From: Alicyclobacillus tolerans
Lineage (GTDB): Bacteria > Bacillota > Bacilli > Alicyclobacillales > Alicyclobacillaceae
Reading direction: 5' to 3'
Length of the DNA stretch: 52,439 nt
NCBI RefSeq assembly: GCF_021739485.1
Contig: NZ_JAJFNK010000036.1
Span: forward strand, 1 to 52,439
The position numbers were made by a program, and so were the translations under genes. The notes beneath the pieces are model-generated. The model worked only from the letters and a program-made list of their open reading frames with translations, was not told the origin of the DNA and searched no databases. Shown one piece after another: positions 18,479 through 27,853 of this stretch (its first letter is position 1; each line of letters begins with the position of its first letter).

Positions 18479-19339
18479 GTGCCAGAAAACGCAAGAGATA
18501 TACGACGCCGCATTAAAAGCGTTCAAAATACAGCGCAAATCACCAAGGCGATGGAAATGGTGGCCGCAGCCAAGCTGCGCCGGGTCCAGGAGGCCGTCAA
18601 GCAGTCCCGGCCATACCTGGAGAAGCTTACGGAGATGCTTGCCAACATTTCGCGATCGGTGCGAAACGTCAAGCACCCCCTGCTGGCGGCCCGACCGGTG
18701 CGGCGCACAGGCTATTTGGTCGTCACAGCGGACCGCGGACTGGCGGGCGCGTACAACGCGAACGTCATCCGGCGCAGTCTGCAGGAGTTCCGCCACAAGG
18801 ACAAATCGACTTACACCATCTTTGCGGTCGGCCGCCGCGGACGGGATTTCTTCCAGCGCCAAGGCTACCCAGTAATGGCGGAAGCGACGGGAATTGCGGA
18901 TTCGCCGAAGTACCACAACGTTCAGCGCCTCGCCGAGCAGATGGTTGCGGCGTACGAAGCGGAAGAGTTTGACGAGCTGTACTTCGTCTACAACGAGTTC
19001 ATCAACCCGGTGGTTCAACACACCGTCGTGAAAAAGGTGTTGCCGTTGACGGAGCTGGCCGCTGACGCGTCCGGATCCAAGGTCAATTTCCTGTATGAGC
19101 CGGACGAACAGGCCGTGCTGTCGGAACTGTTGCCGAAGTACGCGGTGACTTTGGTCTATCAGGCGATTTTGGATGCCAAAGCCAGCGAACACGGCGCACG
19201 CATGACCGCGATGGGCAACGCCACGGACGCAGCAAGCGACATGATTGGCACATTGACACTCGCCCTCAACCGCGCACGTCAAGCTGCCATTACCACGCAG
19301 ATTGCCGAGGTTGTCGGCGGTGCGGAAGCTTTGAAATAG
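18479..19339 (+). CDS. atpG: ATP synthase subunit gamma
   Basis: Central rotor shaft, 286 residues (B. subtilis 287). The N-terminal helix DIRRRIKSVQNTAQITKAMEMVAAAKLRR and the C-terminal helix ASDMIGTLTLALNRARQAAITTQIAEVVGGAEAL are the two halves of the coiled shaft. The start is GTG 18479, 8 nt after AAGGTGG. The open frame to 18419 would add 20 residues unlike the family. The 137-bp gap after atpA is the longest in the operon. Confidence 0.95.
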   Translation: MPENARDIRRRIKSVQNTAQITKAMEMVAAAKLRRVQEAVKQSRPYLEKLTEMLANISRSVRNVKHPLLAARPVRRTGYLVVTADRGLAGAYNANVIRRSLQEFRHKDKSTYTIFAVGRRGRDFFQRQGYPVMAEATGIADSPKYHNVQRLAEQMVAAYEAEEFDELYFVYNEFINPVVQHTVVKKVLPLTELAADASGSKVNFLYEPDEQAVLSELLPKYAVTLVYQAILDAKASEHGARMTAMGNATDAASDMIGTLTLALNRARQAAITTQIAEVVGGAEALK

Positions 19340-19352
19340 TAAGAACCTGTGA

Positions 19353-20840
<1,488 letters not shown>

Positions 20841-20913
20841 ACCCCAAGGCATGGCGGGTTTACCACGGCCAGTGCGGTCATGCCGCAGCTGAGCGAAGGA
20901 GGGAGGTGGCGGT

Positions 20914-21363
20914 TTGAGCACAACCCTGTTTGAAGTTGTAACTCCCGAGCACATCGTGCTCTCGCACCAGGTGAACATGGTGTCCCTGCGCGGCGGCGGC
21001 GGCGAACTCGGCATCTTGCCGCGCCACACCGCGTTGGCGACAACCGTGAAGGCTGGCGTCATCAAGGTCAAGCTCCCGGAAGGCGAAGACTACGTCGCCG
21101 TGAGCGACGGATTTTTACAGGTTCTGCCGGACCGGATCACCATGCTCGTCGATACCGCCGAGTTTGGCGGTGCCGTCGACATTGAGCGGGCACAACAGGC
21201 GAAGGAACGGGCGGAGAAGCGTTTGGGCGAGCGGTCGGATACCGTCGATACCGTCCGTGCCGAGGCGGCGCTGGCGAGGGCCTTGCGGCGCCTGCAAGCA
21301 GCCGAACTGTCCACGAAAGCTGGCAATACACTCGAACGCGTTCTCAGCGGCGACAAGCGCTAA
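20914..21363 (+). CDS. atpC: ATP synthase subunit epsilon
   Basis: Regulatory and coupling subunit of F1, 149 residues, slightly longer than the B. subtilis protein (132). The N-terminal beta-sandwich shows FEVVTPEHIVLSHQVNMVSLRGGGGELGILPRH. The C-terminal part is two helices (about 87-145) rich in Ala, Arg and Glu, which can inhibit ATP hydrolysis in related enzymes. The TTG start at 20914 follows GGAGGGAGG. It is the last gene of the operon; a strong terminator lies 175 bp downstream. Confidence 0.94.
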   Translation: MSTTLFEVVTPEHIVLSHQVNMVSLRGGGGELGILPRHTALATTVKAGVIKVKLPEGEDYVAVSDGFLQVLPDRITMLVDTAEFGGAVDIERAQQAKERAEKRLGERSDTVDTVRAEAALARALRRLQAAELSTKAGNTLERVLSGDKR

Positions 21364-21401
21364 AAAATGCGCGCCCAGGTCGCCGGTTAGGCGATAGGAC
21401 G

Positions 21402-21475
21402 GTGGCCTGTGGGGCGGCGGTGGCTTGTCAGGCGCCTGGCTTGTCAGACTGTGGCCTGTGAGGCGCCTGGCCTGT
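21402..21475 (+). repeat. Imperfect direct repeats after atpC
   Basis: A unit of about 25 bp beginning GTGGCTTGTCAGGCGCC (21420-21444) recurs as GTGGCCTGTGAGGCGCC (21451-21475) with about 22 of 25 matches. A partial copy lies at 21402. It lies between the atpC stop and the operon terminator. Confidence 0.6.
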
Positions 21476-21537
21476 GGAGGCAGCTGGAGATTTGCCGGAG
21501 CGAGGCATAGGCAAAGCTGCAGAGTTTAAAAGGGTGG

Positions 21538-21589
21538 GACTGTCCCGAGGTGCATCTTAGAGGATGCACTTCGGGACCGTCTCTTTTTA
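21538..21589 (+). terminator. Terminator of the atp operon
   Basis: A long stem: GAC, then 15 nt at 21542-21556, pairs with 15 nt at 21563-21577, then GTC, around the 6-nt loop TTAGAG. The pairing has one G-T pair and one mismatch. The run CTCTTTTT follows at once, so this is a classic rho-independent terminator. Confidence 0.92.
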
Positions 21590-22330
21590 CACTCATTTCC
21601 CGGGGGTTGCTTTGGAGTGCATCCGCCCCCCGGCGAAGCGGGTATGGTTGGGTTCTGTTGGGTATTTGGTTTATCTCAGTCCGGTTGGTCCCGTCAACAA
21701 GAGCGGGCTTTGGGCTGTAGAAGCGGTGACGAAACTGTTTTTGCTCGGTACGTTCGAAGTGAGTCATCAAGTGGACGCAATTTTCCTTCGGAAAATTGAA
21801 GGAAGTCGGGGGACAGGACAAGGAAATCAGAACGATGGGAAATAAGAACAATGGGAAGGAAGAACGCAGCCTCCACGGATAGGAGACCTCTAAGTAGTCG
21901 CCACCCTCATTTTTTCCTCCAAAAAAGGCTGGGAACTGTGACCCATCAATCGACATTCGTTATTTGACTCTATCCACTTTTCTGCGATATAAAACCTTCA
22001 CGCGGGGACCGATTGAAACGACTTTAAGCAAAAAAAATCGGTTTATTTGAACTTTCAAGGTTTCGGAGGCAACTATAAGGCGAAAATTTCGGTTTAAACG
22101 CAACGGCCTGACGGGGCCTACAAGGAATTTATGGGCGTCCCCACGAGGCGCGCGTTCCGAACAGTTCCCTGTTTATTCGCCGTAGTTAGGGTGTGCCGCC
22201 TGCGCCAGGCAGGCAATACGTACCAACGGATGCGCAGTCATTTCCCAGTGAATACTACGCCTATTAGATATAAGCCTAGTCTTTTCATACTATAAGAAAT
22301 AGTTCAATTCGCATCCCCCTTGTTGTGGGG
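21590..22330. other. Long intergenic stretch between atp and nuo operons
   Basis: About 740 bp without a supported gene. The open frames on both strands lack ribosome sites and family similarity. A perfect 9-bp dyad CAATTTTCC/GGAAAATTG with a 3-nt loop lies at 21778-21798 with no T-run. At 22140-22156 a 17-nt word is identical to 5425-5441 next to glyA. Several short dyads lie around 22100-22230, so a structured untranslated RNA is possible, but no known family was recognised. Confidence 0.4.
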
Positions 22331-22332
22331 GT

Positions 22333-22347
22333 GGGTGTTTTACACCC
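22333..22347. promoter_or_regulatory. Palindrome over the nuo -35 box
   Basis: GGGTGT (22333-22338) and ACACCC (22342-22347) are perfect inverted arms around TTT. The dyad covers the whole -35 element, a position where a bound repressor would block RNA polymerase. It does not match the Rex or Fnr consensus; the regulator is unknown. Confidence 0.5.
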
Positions 22348-22367
22348 CAAAACCCGTTTGTTATAAT
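22339..22367 (+). promoter_or_regulatory. nuoA: Sigma-A promoter of the nuo operon
   Basis: TTTACA (22339-22344), a 17-bp spacer and TATAAT (22362-22367) make a near-consensus promoter about 45 nt before nuoA. Confidence 0.85.
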
Positions 22368-22411
22368 ACGGAGTGCTGATGAACATCCTTGACAGGCTAG
22401 GAGGGATGAAC

Positions 22412-22780
22412 GTGTCCCAGTACTGGAATGGATACCTTCTTGTGGTCTTATTCCTCGTTGTTGGTATCCTTTTGCCGGTTGCGTCGCTATGGGTGATGGG
22501 TCCGCTGCTGCGGCCAAACAAGCCCAATCCGACGAAGCTCTCCACGTATGAGAGCGGTGTCGAACCAATCGGTGACGCACACGTGCGTTACAACGCCCGT
22601 TACTATCTTTTTGCGCTCATGTTCGTTGTCTTTGATGTTGAAACACTGTTCTTATACCCTTGGGCGGCAAGTTTTAAGAAGTTGGGCTTATTTGCCCTCG
22701 TCGAGATGCTGCTATTTATTTTCATGCTCGTAGTCGGTCTGATTTACGCTTGGCGAAAGAAGGTGTTGGAATGGACTTGA
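22412..22780 (+). CDS. nuoA: NADH-quinone oxidoreductase subunit A
   Basis: Small membrane subunit of complex I at the quinone-site side, 122 residues with three membrane helices. The conserved loop [42 protein letters not shown] is intact, including the Cys-less variant of the switch loop (Ser instead of the Cys often seen before GxEP). The GTG at 22412 is preferred, 6 nt after AGGAGGG; an ATG at 22406 is too close to that site. The stop overlaps the nuoB start. Confidence 0.92.
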   Translation: MSQYWNGYLLVVLFLVVGILLPVASLWVMGPLLRPNKPNPTKLSTYESGVEPIGDAHVRYNARYYLFALMFVVFDVETLFLYPWAASFKKLGLFALVEMLLFIFMLVVGLIYAWRKKVLEWT

Positions 22781-23316
22781 CACGCGCCACGCAGTTACCG
22801 GTCATTGAGTACGAGGGTCTGACACCCGAAGAAAACGCGGAGCTTCGCCGCGGCGGCGTCCTCTTGAACTCGCTGGAGACGGTGAAGGGCTGGGCCCGCA
22901 GTAACAGTTTGTGGCCGTTGACGTTCGGTTTGGCCTGCTGCGCCATCGAAATGATGGGGACTGGGGCTTCACACTACGATCTCGACCGCTTTGGCATCAT
23001 CTTTCGCGCTTCTCCCCGCCAGTCGGACGTCATGATTGTAGCGGGTACCGTGACCAAGAAAATGGCTCCGCTGCTCAAGAGACTCTACGATCAGATGCCA
23101 GAACCGAAGTGGGTTGTCTCCATGGGCGTCTGTGCCACCGCTGGAGGACCTTACGTCCGCAGCTACTCCGTCGTCAAAGGCGTCGACCAAATCGTACCCG
23201 TTGACGTCTACGTGCCGGGCTGCCCGCCATCTCCGCCAGCTCTCATCTACGCACTCAACCTGCTTCAAAACAAAATTCGGACAGAAGCTCGCGGGAAGAA
23301 GGTGACGCGGGTATGA
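22771..23316 (+). CDS. nuoB: NADH-quinone oxidoreductase subunit B
   Basis: Peripheral-arm subunit that holds the terminal 4Fe-4S cluster N2, the donor to quinone. The 181 residues include all four ligands: the tandem C56-C57 in [11 protein letters not shown]121 in MGVCATAGG and C151 in [12 protein letters not shown]. The ATG at 22771 overlaps the end of nuoA, and the stop overlaps the nuoC ATG as ATGA, so translation is coupled on both sides. Confidence 0.96.
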   Translation: MDLTRATQLPVIEYEGLTPEENAELRRGGVLLNSLETVKGWARSNSLWPLTFGLACCAIEMMGTGASHYDLDRFGIIFRASPRQSDVMIVAGTVTKKMAPLLKRLYDQMPEPKWVVSMGVCATAGGPYVRSYSVVKGVDQIVPVDVYVPGCPPSPPALIYALNLLQNKIRTEARGKKVTRV

Positions 23317-24275
23317 CGGACGAACAGAAGCCCAGTTCAAGCGATACACCCGAATCCGCGGATTCGAAGCCCACTGCGTCGAGCCCCACGCCATCGAGCC
23401 CGACCCCAGAGACTTCAACTGAAAAACCAACTGCACAAACCGAGTCGAAACCGGCTAGTGCCGACGCCCCGGCCGCCGAGAAAGCGGCTGCGAAGCCTGT
23501 TGCACAGCAACCGAGCGAACCGAGCGCGGATGCGGTAAAAGCAGACGCCCCGGCGAAAGCGGCTGGTGCAAAGCCTGCTGCAGACGCAGCAGCTAAGCCG
23601 GCTGCCGACGGGCCGGAGACGGCCGCTGCCGACAAACCCGCCCCGGCAAAAGCTACGGCGGACGGAGCAGCCAAACCGGCTACCGACAAGCCGACCCCAG
23701 CAAAAGCTGCCGCAGACGGAGCCGCGAAGCCCGCTGCCAAACCGGCCGCAGCCGCTGGCGCTGCCAAGCCTGCCGCCGCGAAAAAGGCTCCACCTCCGCC
23801 GGACCCTCGAGCGGAAGCTGCGAAGGCTGAGGCTGAAAAGCTAAAGGCCGTCGTCACTGCTAAGCTCGGCGAAGCTGCTGTCGAAGAAGCCGGAGCCGCA
23901 CACTTCAAGCCGATGCTGCGAATTCGCAACCAGGACTGGGTCAAAGCCGTCGACTTGCTCCGCCAACACCCGGATTGGAAGCTCAATTACATCGAGTGTA
24001 TGGCCGGTACCGACTACAAGGACTACATCGAAGTGGCGCTGTTTGTGCAATCGACGGACCACGGCCACTTCGTCTGCCTAAAAACGCGCACAGAGCGCGA
24101 GAACGCCGAGATCCCGTCGCTCGTATCTATCTTCCCGGGCGTCAACTGGGAGGAGCGGGAGATTTACGACCTGTTGGGCGTCACCTTCACGAACCACCCC
24201 GACTTGCGGCGAATCATGATGTGGGATGAGTTCAAAGGTCACCCGCTTCGCAAAGATTACAACGAATGGGACTGA
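23313..24275 (+). CDS. nuoC: NADH-quinone oxidoreductase subunit C with long Ala/Pro/Lys-rich N-terminus
   Basis: Connects NuoB and NuoD in the peripheral arm. Of 320 residues only the last 130-140 are the conserved 30-kDa domain, with the typical [54 protein letters not shown]. Residues 1-180 are low complexity: Ser/Thr/Pro first, then many imperfect repeats of the type [11 protein letters not shown] and [13 protein letters not shown], and would be disordered and positively charged. The extension is open in the same frame and begins at the ATG that overlaps the nuoB stop, so it appears to be translated. Such Ala/Lys/Pro extensions occur on NuoC of some Firmicutes. Confidence 0.93.
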   Translation: MTDEQKPSSSDTPESADSKPTASSPTPSSPTPETSTEKPTAQTESKPASADAPAAEKAAAKPVAQQPSEPSADAVKADAPAKAAGAKPAADAAAKPAADGPETAAADKPAPAKATADGAAKPATDKPTPAKAAADGAAKPAAKPAAAAGAAKPAAAKKAPPPPDPRAEAAKAEAEKLKAVVTAKLGEAAVEEAGAAHFKPMLRIRNQDWVKAVDLLRQHPDWKLNYIECMAGTDYKDYIEVALFVQSTDHGHFVCLKTRTERENAEIPSLVSIFPGVNWEEREIYDLLGVTFTNHPDLRRIMMWDEFKGHPLRKDYNEWD

Positions 24276-24290
24276 AAGGGGGACGGCAGG

Positions 24291-25412
24291 ATGGCTTTAC
24301 TGGATGAGAAAAACATACGAACGGAAGAAATGCTTCTGAACGTAGGTCCCCAACATCCGAGTACGCACGGCGTATTCCGGTTGGTCGTGAAACTGGACGC
24401 CGAAACGATTGTCGAAGCGGAACCGGTCATCGGGTACCTGCACCGCGGAACCGAAAAGCTGGCGGAAGACCTGCAATACACCCAGATTATCCCGTATACC
24501 GACCGGCTCGATTACCTGTCTGCGATGCTCAACAACTACGCCCTCGTGCACACGGTTGAGAATGCGATGGACCTGGAGATTCCCGAACGCGCGGAGTACC
24601 TGCGCATCATCGTCATGGAACTCAACCGCATCGGCTCTCACCTGTTGGCCTTGGGCACCTACTTACTCGACCTCGGTGCGATGAGCCCGTTTTTGTACAT
24701 GTTCCAAGAGCGGGAGACCATCGTCCAGATGTTCAACGAGATCTGCGGCGCACGGCTGACGTACAACTACATGCGCGTCGGCGGGGTGAAGTGGGACGCG
24801 CCTCCAGGATGGCTCGACCGGATCCGCGAGTTTTTGCCGTACATGAAAGAGCGCATGAAAATGTACGACGAACTCGTTACCGGTAACGAGATCTTCCTCA
24901 GCCGCACCAAGAAGATCGGCGTCTATGACCAGGAAACCGCGCTGGCGTACTGCCTAAGCGGCATCAACCTGCGGTCGACCGGTTTCAACTGGGACCTTCG
25001 CAAAAACAAACCGTACAGCATCTACGACCGTTTCGACTTTGAGATTCCGCTCGGGTCAAACGGAGACTGTTTCGATCGCTACTACTTGCACCTGCTGGAA
25101 ATGAAACAATCTGTCCGCATCGTCGAGCAGGCGTTGGAACAAATCCCGTCATCTGGTCCGGTGTTGGGCAAGGTGCCGAAGATGATCCGCGTCCCGGCGG
25201 GCGAGTATTACTCTGGAATTGAAAGCTCCCGCGGCGAACTCGGGTTTTACATTGTCAGCGATGGCAAAGACAAACCGTATCGCTTGAAAATCCGCAAACC
25301 GTCGTTCGTCAACCTGCAGATCCTGCCGGATTTGCTGCGCGGACAAAACATGGCGAACCTCATTGCCATTTTGGGCGCCGTTGACATCGTGCTTGGGGAG
25401 GTGGATGCCTAA
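24291..25412 (+). CDS. nuoD: NADH-quinone oxidoreductase subunit D
   Basis: The 49-kDa homologue that forms the quinone pocket with NuoB, 373 residues. The quinone-site loop NVGPQHPSTHG is at residues 17-27, with the catalytic His. PYTDRLDYLSAM carries the partner Tyr. The protein ends in ILGAVDIVLGEVDA, close to the family C-terminus. AAAGGGGGA precedes the ATG. The stop shares one base with the nuoH start. Confidence 0.96.
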   Translation: MALLDEKNIRTEEMLLNVGPQHPSTHGVFRLVVKLDAETIVEAEPVIGYLHRGTEKLAEDLQYTQIIPYTDRLDYLSAMLNNYALVHTVENAMDLEIPERAEYLRIIVMELNRIGSHLLALGTYLLDLGAMSPFLYMFQERETIVQMFNEICGARLTYNYMRVGGVKWDAPPGWLDRIREFLPYMKERMKMYDELVTGNEIFLSRTKKIGVYDQETALAYCLSGINLRSTGFNWDLRKNKPYSIYDRFDFEIPLGSNGDCFDRYYLHLLEMKQSVRIVEQALEQIPSSGPVLGKVPKMIRVPAGEYYSGIESSRGELGFYIVSDGKDKPYRLKIRKPSFVNLQILPDLLRGQNMANLIAILGAVDIVLGEVDA

Positions 25413-26401
25413 TGTTCAACTGGCAAACACACCCCCTGACCGGGCTGAACGTTCTGGCCATGGTCATTGGCACTGTCGTCGTTTTGCTGATCGCGTTGGT
25501 CACGGTCATGTATTCAATTTACTGGCAGCGCAAGTTCATCGCTTGGATGCAGGGCCGCATTGGTCCAAACCGCGTCGGACCGCTCGGTCTCTTGCAAAGC
25601 GCGGCCGACGTGTTGAAACTGCTCATCAAGGAAGACGTCATTCCTTCGAAGGCCGACCGGGTGCTGTTTCTGATTGCCCCGATCATTGCGTTCGTCCCAG
25701 CCTTTACGGTCTTGTCCATTATTCCGTTTTCGGCGCACCACGTGTTTACGTCTGGACTGTCTACCGGCGTGCTGTTCTACATCGCCTTGTCGGCCATCAC
25801 CATTCACGGCGTGATGCTCGGCGGTTGGGCGTCGAACAACAAGTACGCACTGCTCGGAGGCATGCGCAGCGCCGCGCAGATGCTCAGCTACGAGATTCCG
25901 CTCGGACTCTCGATTGTCGGCGTGGTCATCATGGCCGGTTCGCTCAACCTCAACAGCATCGTGCTCGCCCAGGCCCACAGCGGCTGGTGGTACATCGTGC
26001 CGCAGTTCTTGGGCTTTAGCGTGTTTCTGATTGCCGGCACCGCAGAGCTCAACCGTACGCCGTTTGACTTGCCGGAAGCCGAATCGGAATTGGTTGCAGG
26101 GTATCACACCGAATATACCGGTTTCCGCTTTGCGTTCTTCATGTTGACCGAATACGTTTACCTGTTTGCGATGGGCTCTCTTCTGGCCACCTTGTTCCTG
26201 GGCGGACCGACTGGGCCGCTGCTTCCGGGTTGGCTGTGGTTTGCGATTAAGGTGTTCCTCTTCATCTCGTTCCAATTCTGGGTGCAGGCCACCATGCCGC
26301 GCCTGCGCACGGACCAGCTGATGACGTTCAGTTGGAAAATTCTATTGCCTGTAGCGCTGCTCAATGTCGTGTTGACAGCTGTGTTTAAGGCGATCTTCTA
26401 A
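25412..26401 (+). CDS. nuoH: NADH-quinone oxidoreductase subunit H
   Basis: Membrane subunit that joins the quinone chamber to the proton pumps, 329 residues and about eight helices. Visible family stretches are RKFIAWMQGRIGPNRVGPLGLLQSAADVLKLLIKED, the acidic loop NRTPFDLPEAESELVAGYHTEYTG, and ATMPRLRTDQLM near the end. The ATG overlaps the nuoD stop by one base, with GGGGAGGTGG upstream. Confidence 0.96.
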   Translation: MFNWQTHPLTGLNVLAMVIGTVVVLLIALVTVMYSIYWQRKFIAWMQGRIGPNRVGPLGLLQSAADVLKLLIKEDVIPSKADRVLFLIAPIIAFVPAFTVLSIIPFSAHHVFTSGLSTGVLFYIALSAITIHGVMLGGWASNNKYALLGGMRSAAQMLSYEIPLGLSIVGVVIMAGSLNLNSIVLAQAHSGWWYIVPQFLGFSVFLIAGTAELNRTPFDLPEAESELVAGYHTEYTGFRFAFFMLTEYVYLFAMGSLLATLFLGGPTGPLLPGWLWFAIKVFLFISFQFWVQATMPRLRTDQLMTFSWKILLPVALLNVVLTAVFKAIF

Positions 26402-26412
26402 GGGGTGAGACC

Positions 26413-26886
26413 ATGTTTGGTTTTCTCAAGGGCCTTGGCGTAACGCTTAGCCAGTTGCCGCGAAAAAAGGTCACCCTGCAGTATCCGGATGTCATGCCCG
26501 AGTGGCCCGAGCGCTTCCGCGGCGTCCACCGCTTCATCCCGGAACTGTGCATCGTGTGCAACCAGTGCGCGCGCATCTGCCCGACCAGCTGCATTTCGCT
26601 GTCCGGGTCGCGCGACGCAAACAAAAAGATGCGCATTGACACGTATGACATCAACTTCGACACCTGTATCTTGTGCGACCTTTGCACGGAGGTGTGCCCG
26701 ACGGAGTCCATCTTGATGTCGGACACCTTCGAAATGGCGAACTACACGCGCGACGCGCTGTACCTCGACATGCACTGGCTGTACGACAACGAACTGAAGT
26801 ACGAAAAAAACCACCCAGAGCGCATGCAGGCCCAAGTGGAGGCCGAAGCGGCCGACGCACCCAAAGAGGCAGGTGAGACGAAATGA
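26413..26886 (+). CDS. nuoI: NADH-quinone oxidoreductase subunit I
   Basis: Ferredoxin-like peripheral subunit with two 4Fe-4S clusters (N6a and N6b), 157 residues. The ligand sets are CIVCNQCARICP (C46, C49, C52, C56) and CILCDLCTEVCP (C85, C88, C91, C95). The C-terminal 25 residues are acidic and Ala-rich, beyond the conserved core. In the absence of NuoEFG these clusters, or NuoBCD, must receive electrons from another donor. The stop overlaps the nuoJ ATG as ATGA. Confidence 0.96.
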   Translation: MFGFLKGLGVTLSQLPRKKVTLQYPDVMPEWPERFRGVHRFIPELCIVCNQCARICPTSCISLSGSRDANKKMRIDTYDINFDTCILCDLCTEVCPTESILMSDTFEMANYTRDALYLDMHWLYDNELKYEKNHPERMQAQVEAEAADAPKEAGETK

Positions 26887-27434
26887 GCCTTGCGATTACA
26901 CCGGCCCTCATCGCGTTTTTCATCATTTCCCTGGGCATCTTGGGCTGCGCTGTCATGCTGTTGAGCTTCCGCAAGGTCATTTACATGGCCCTGGCCATCG
27001 GCGGTGTGTTCATCGGAGCGTCCGCCATCTACTTTTTGCTCGGTGCTCCGTTCGTCGGCATCGCGCAAATCATGATATACGCTGGAGCCATCACGATTCT
27101 CATCATGTTTGCCATCATGCTGACGAACCACGAAGCCACGGAGCCGCCTTTTGAATGGAACGCAAAGAACATCTTCTCCACCATCGGCGCGGTGCTGTTG
27201 GCAATCGTGCTGCTGGTGACCATTCGTTCCACGGCGTGGCCGCAAGGCGACCCGACCGTGAACGTAAACGGCAGCAGTCAAATCAGCAACCCTGTGGCGA
27301 TTGGGCAGATGCTGTACACGCAGTACACGATTCCTTTTGAACTCGTGTCACTGCTGTTGATTGTGGCCTTGGTCGGAGCCGTGATCATCGCGCAGGAACG
27401 ACAAGACCCAAAAGACCGAAAGGAGAACGAGTGA
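26883..27434 (+). CDS. nuoJ: NADH-quinone oxidoreductase subunit J
   Basis: Membrane subunit with five hydrophobic segments, 183 residues. The segment [27 protein letters not shown] is the family signature around the pi-bulge helix. A polar region (about 115-140) precedes the last helix, and the C-terminal tail is charged ([13 protein letters not shown]). The ATG overlaps the nuoI stop. Confidence 0.93.
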   Translation: MSLAITPALIAFFIISLGILGCAVMLLSFRKVIYMALAIGGVFIGASAIYFLLGAPFVGIAQIMIYAGAITILIMFAIMLTNHEATEPPFEWNAKNIFSTIGAVLLAIVLLVTIRSTAWPQGDPTVNVNGSSQISNPVAIGQMLYTQYTIPFELVSLLLIVALVGAVIIAQERQDPKDRKENE

Positions 27435-27435
27435 C

Positions 27436-27765
27436 ATGGGAGGAGCCGGAGCAGTTAACGTCCCGACGGGATCGCTGTTGGCACTCGGTGCCATTCTGTT
27501 CTGCATCGGACTGTACGGGGCACTCACCAAACGCAACCTGATCATTGTTTTGGTCTCCATTGAGTTGATGCTCAATGCCGCCAACATCAACTTGGTGACC
27601 TTCTCGCGCCTGGGCGCCGTACCCAACTTGAACGGTCAGGTATTCTCTTTGTTCACCATGACGGTGGCCGCAGCCGAAGTGGCTGTCGGGTTGGCGCTGA
27701 CGCTCGCCGCGTTCCGCCTGCGGAAGACGACAGAGGTCCGCGAAATGGATGTCGAGAAGCATTGA
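27436..27765 (+). CDS. nuoK: NADH-quinone oxidoreductase subunit K
   Basis: Three-helix membrane subunit, 109 residues. Both membrane glutamates of the family are visible: one in [18 protein letters not shown], the other in [20 protein letters not shown]. The ATG lies 1 nt after the nuoJ stop with AAGGAG upstream. The N-terminus (about 12 residues) is slightly longer than usual. Confidence 0.95.
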   Translation: MGGAGAVNVPTGSLLALGAILFCIGLYGALTKRNLIIVLVSIELMLNAANINLVTFSRLGAVPNLNGQVFSLFTMTVAAAEVAVGLALTLAAFRLRKTTEVREMDVEKH

Positions 27766-27853
27766 GGTATCAACTTGGCTAAAACATTGAGGCTTGAATC
27801 GAGGCTTGTCGAGTAAACAACTCGCGCCGAAAGCCGTGAAGAAGGGTGGTTCT

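Noticed and set aside
21444..21956. Minus-strand frame of 170 codons after atpC
   Set aside because: It reads through the atp terminator stem and repeats; composition is not protein-like and no ribosome site is seen.
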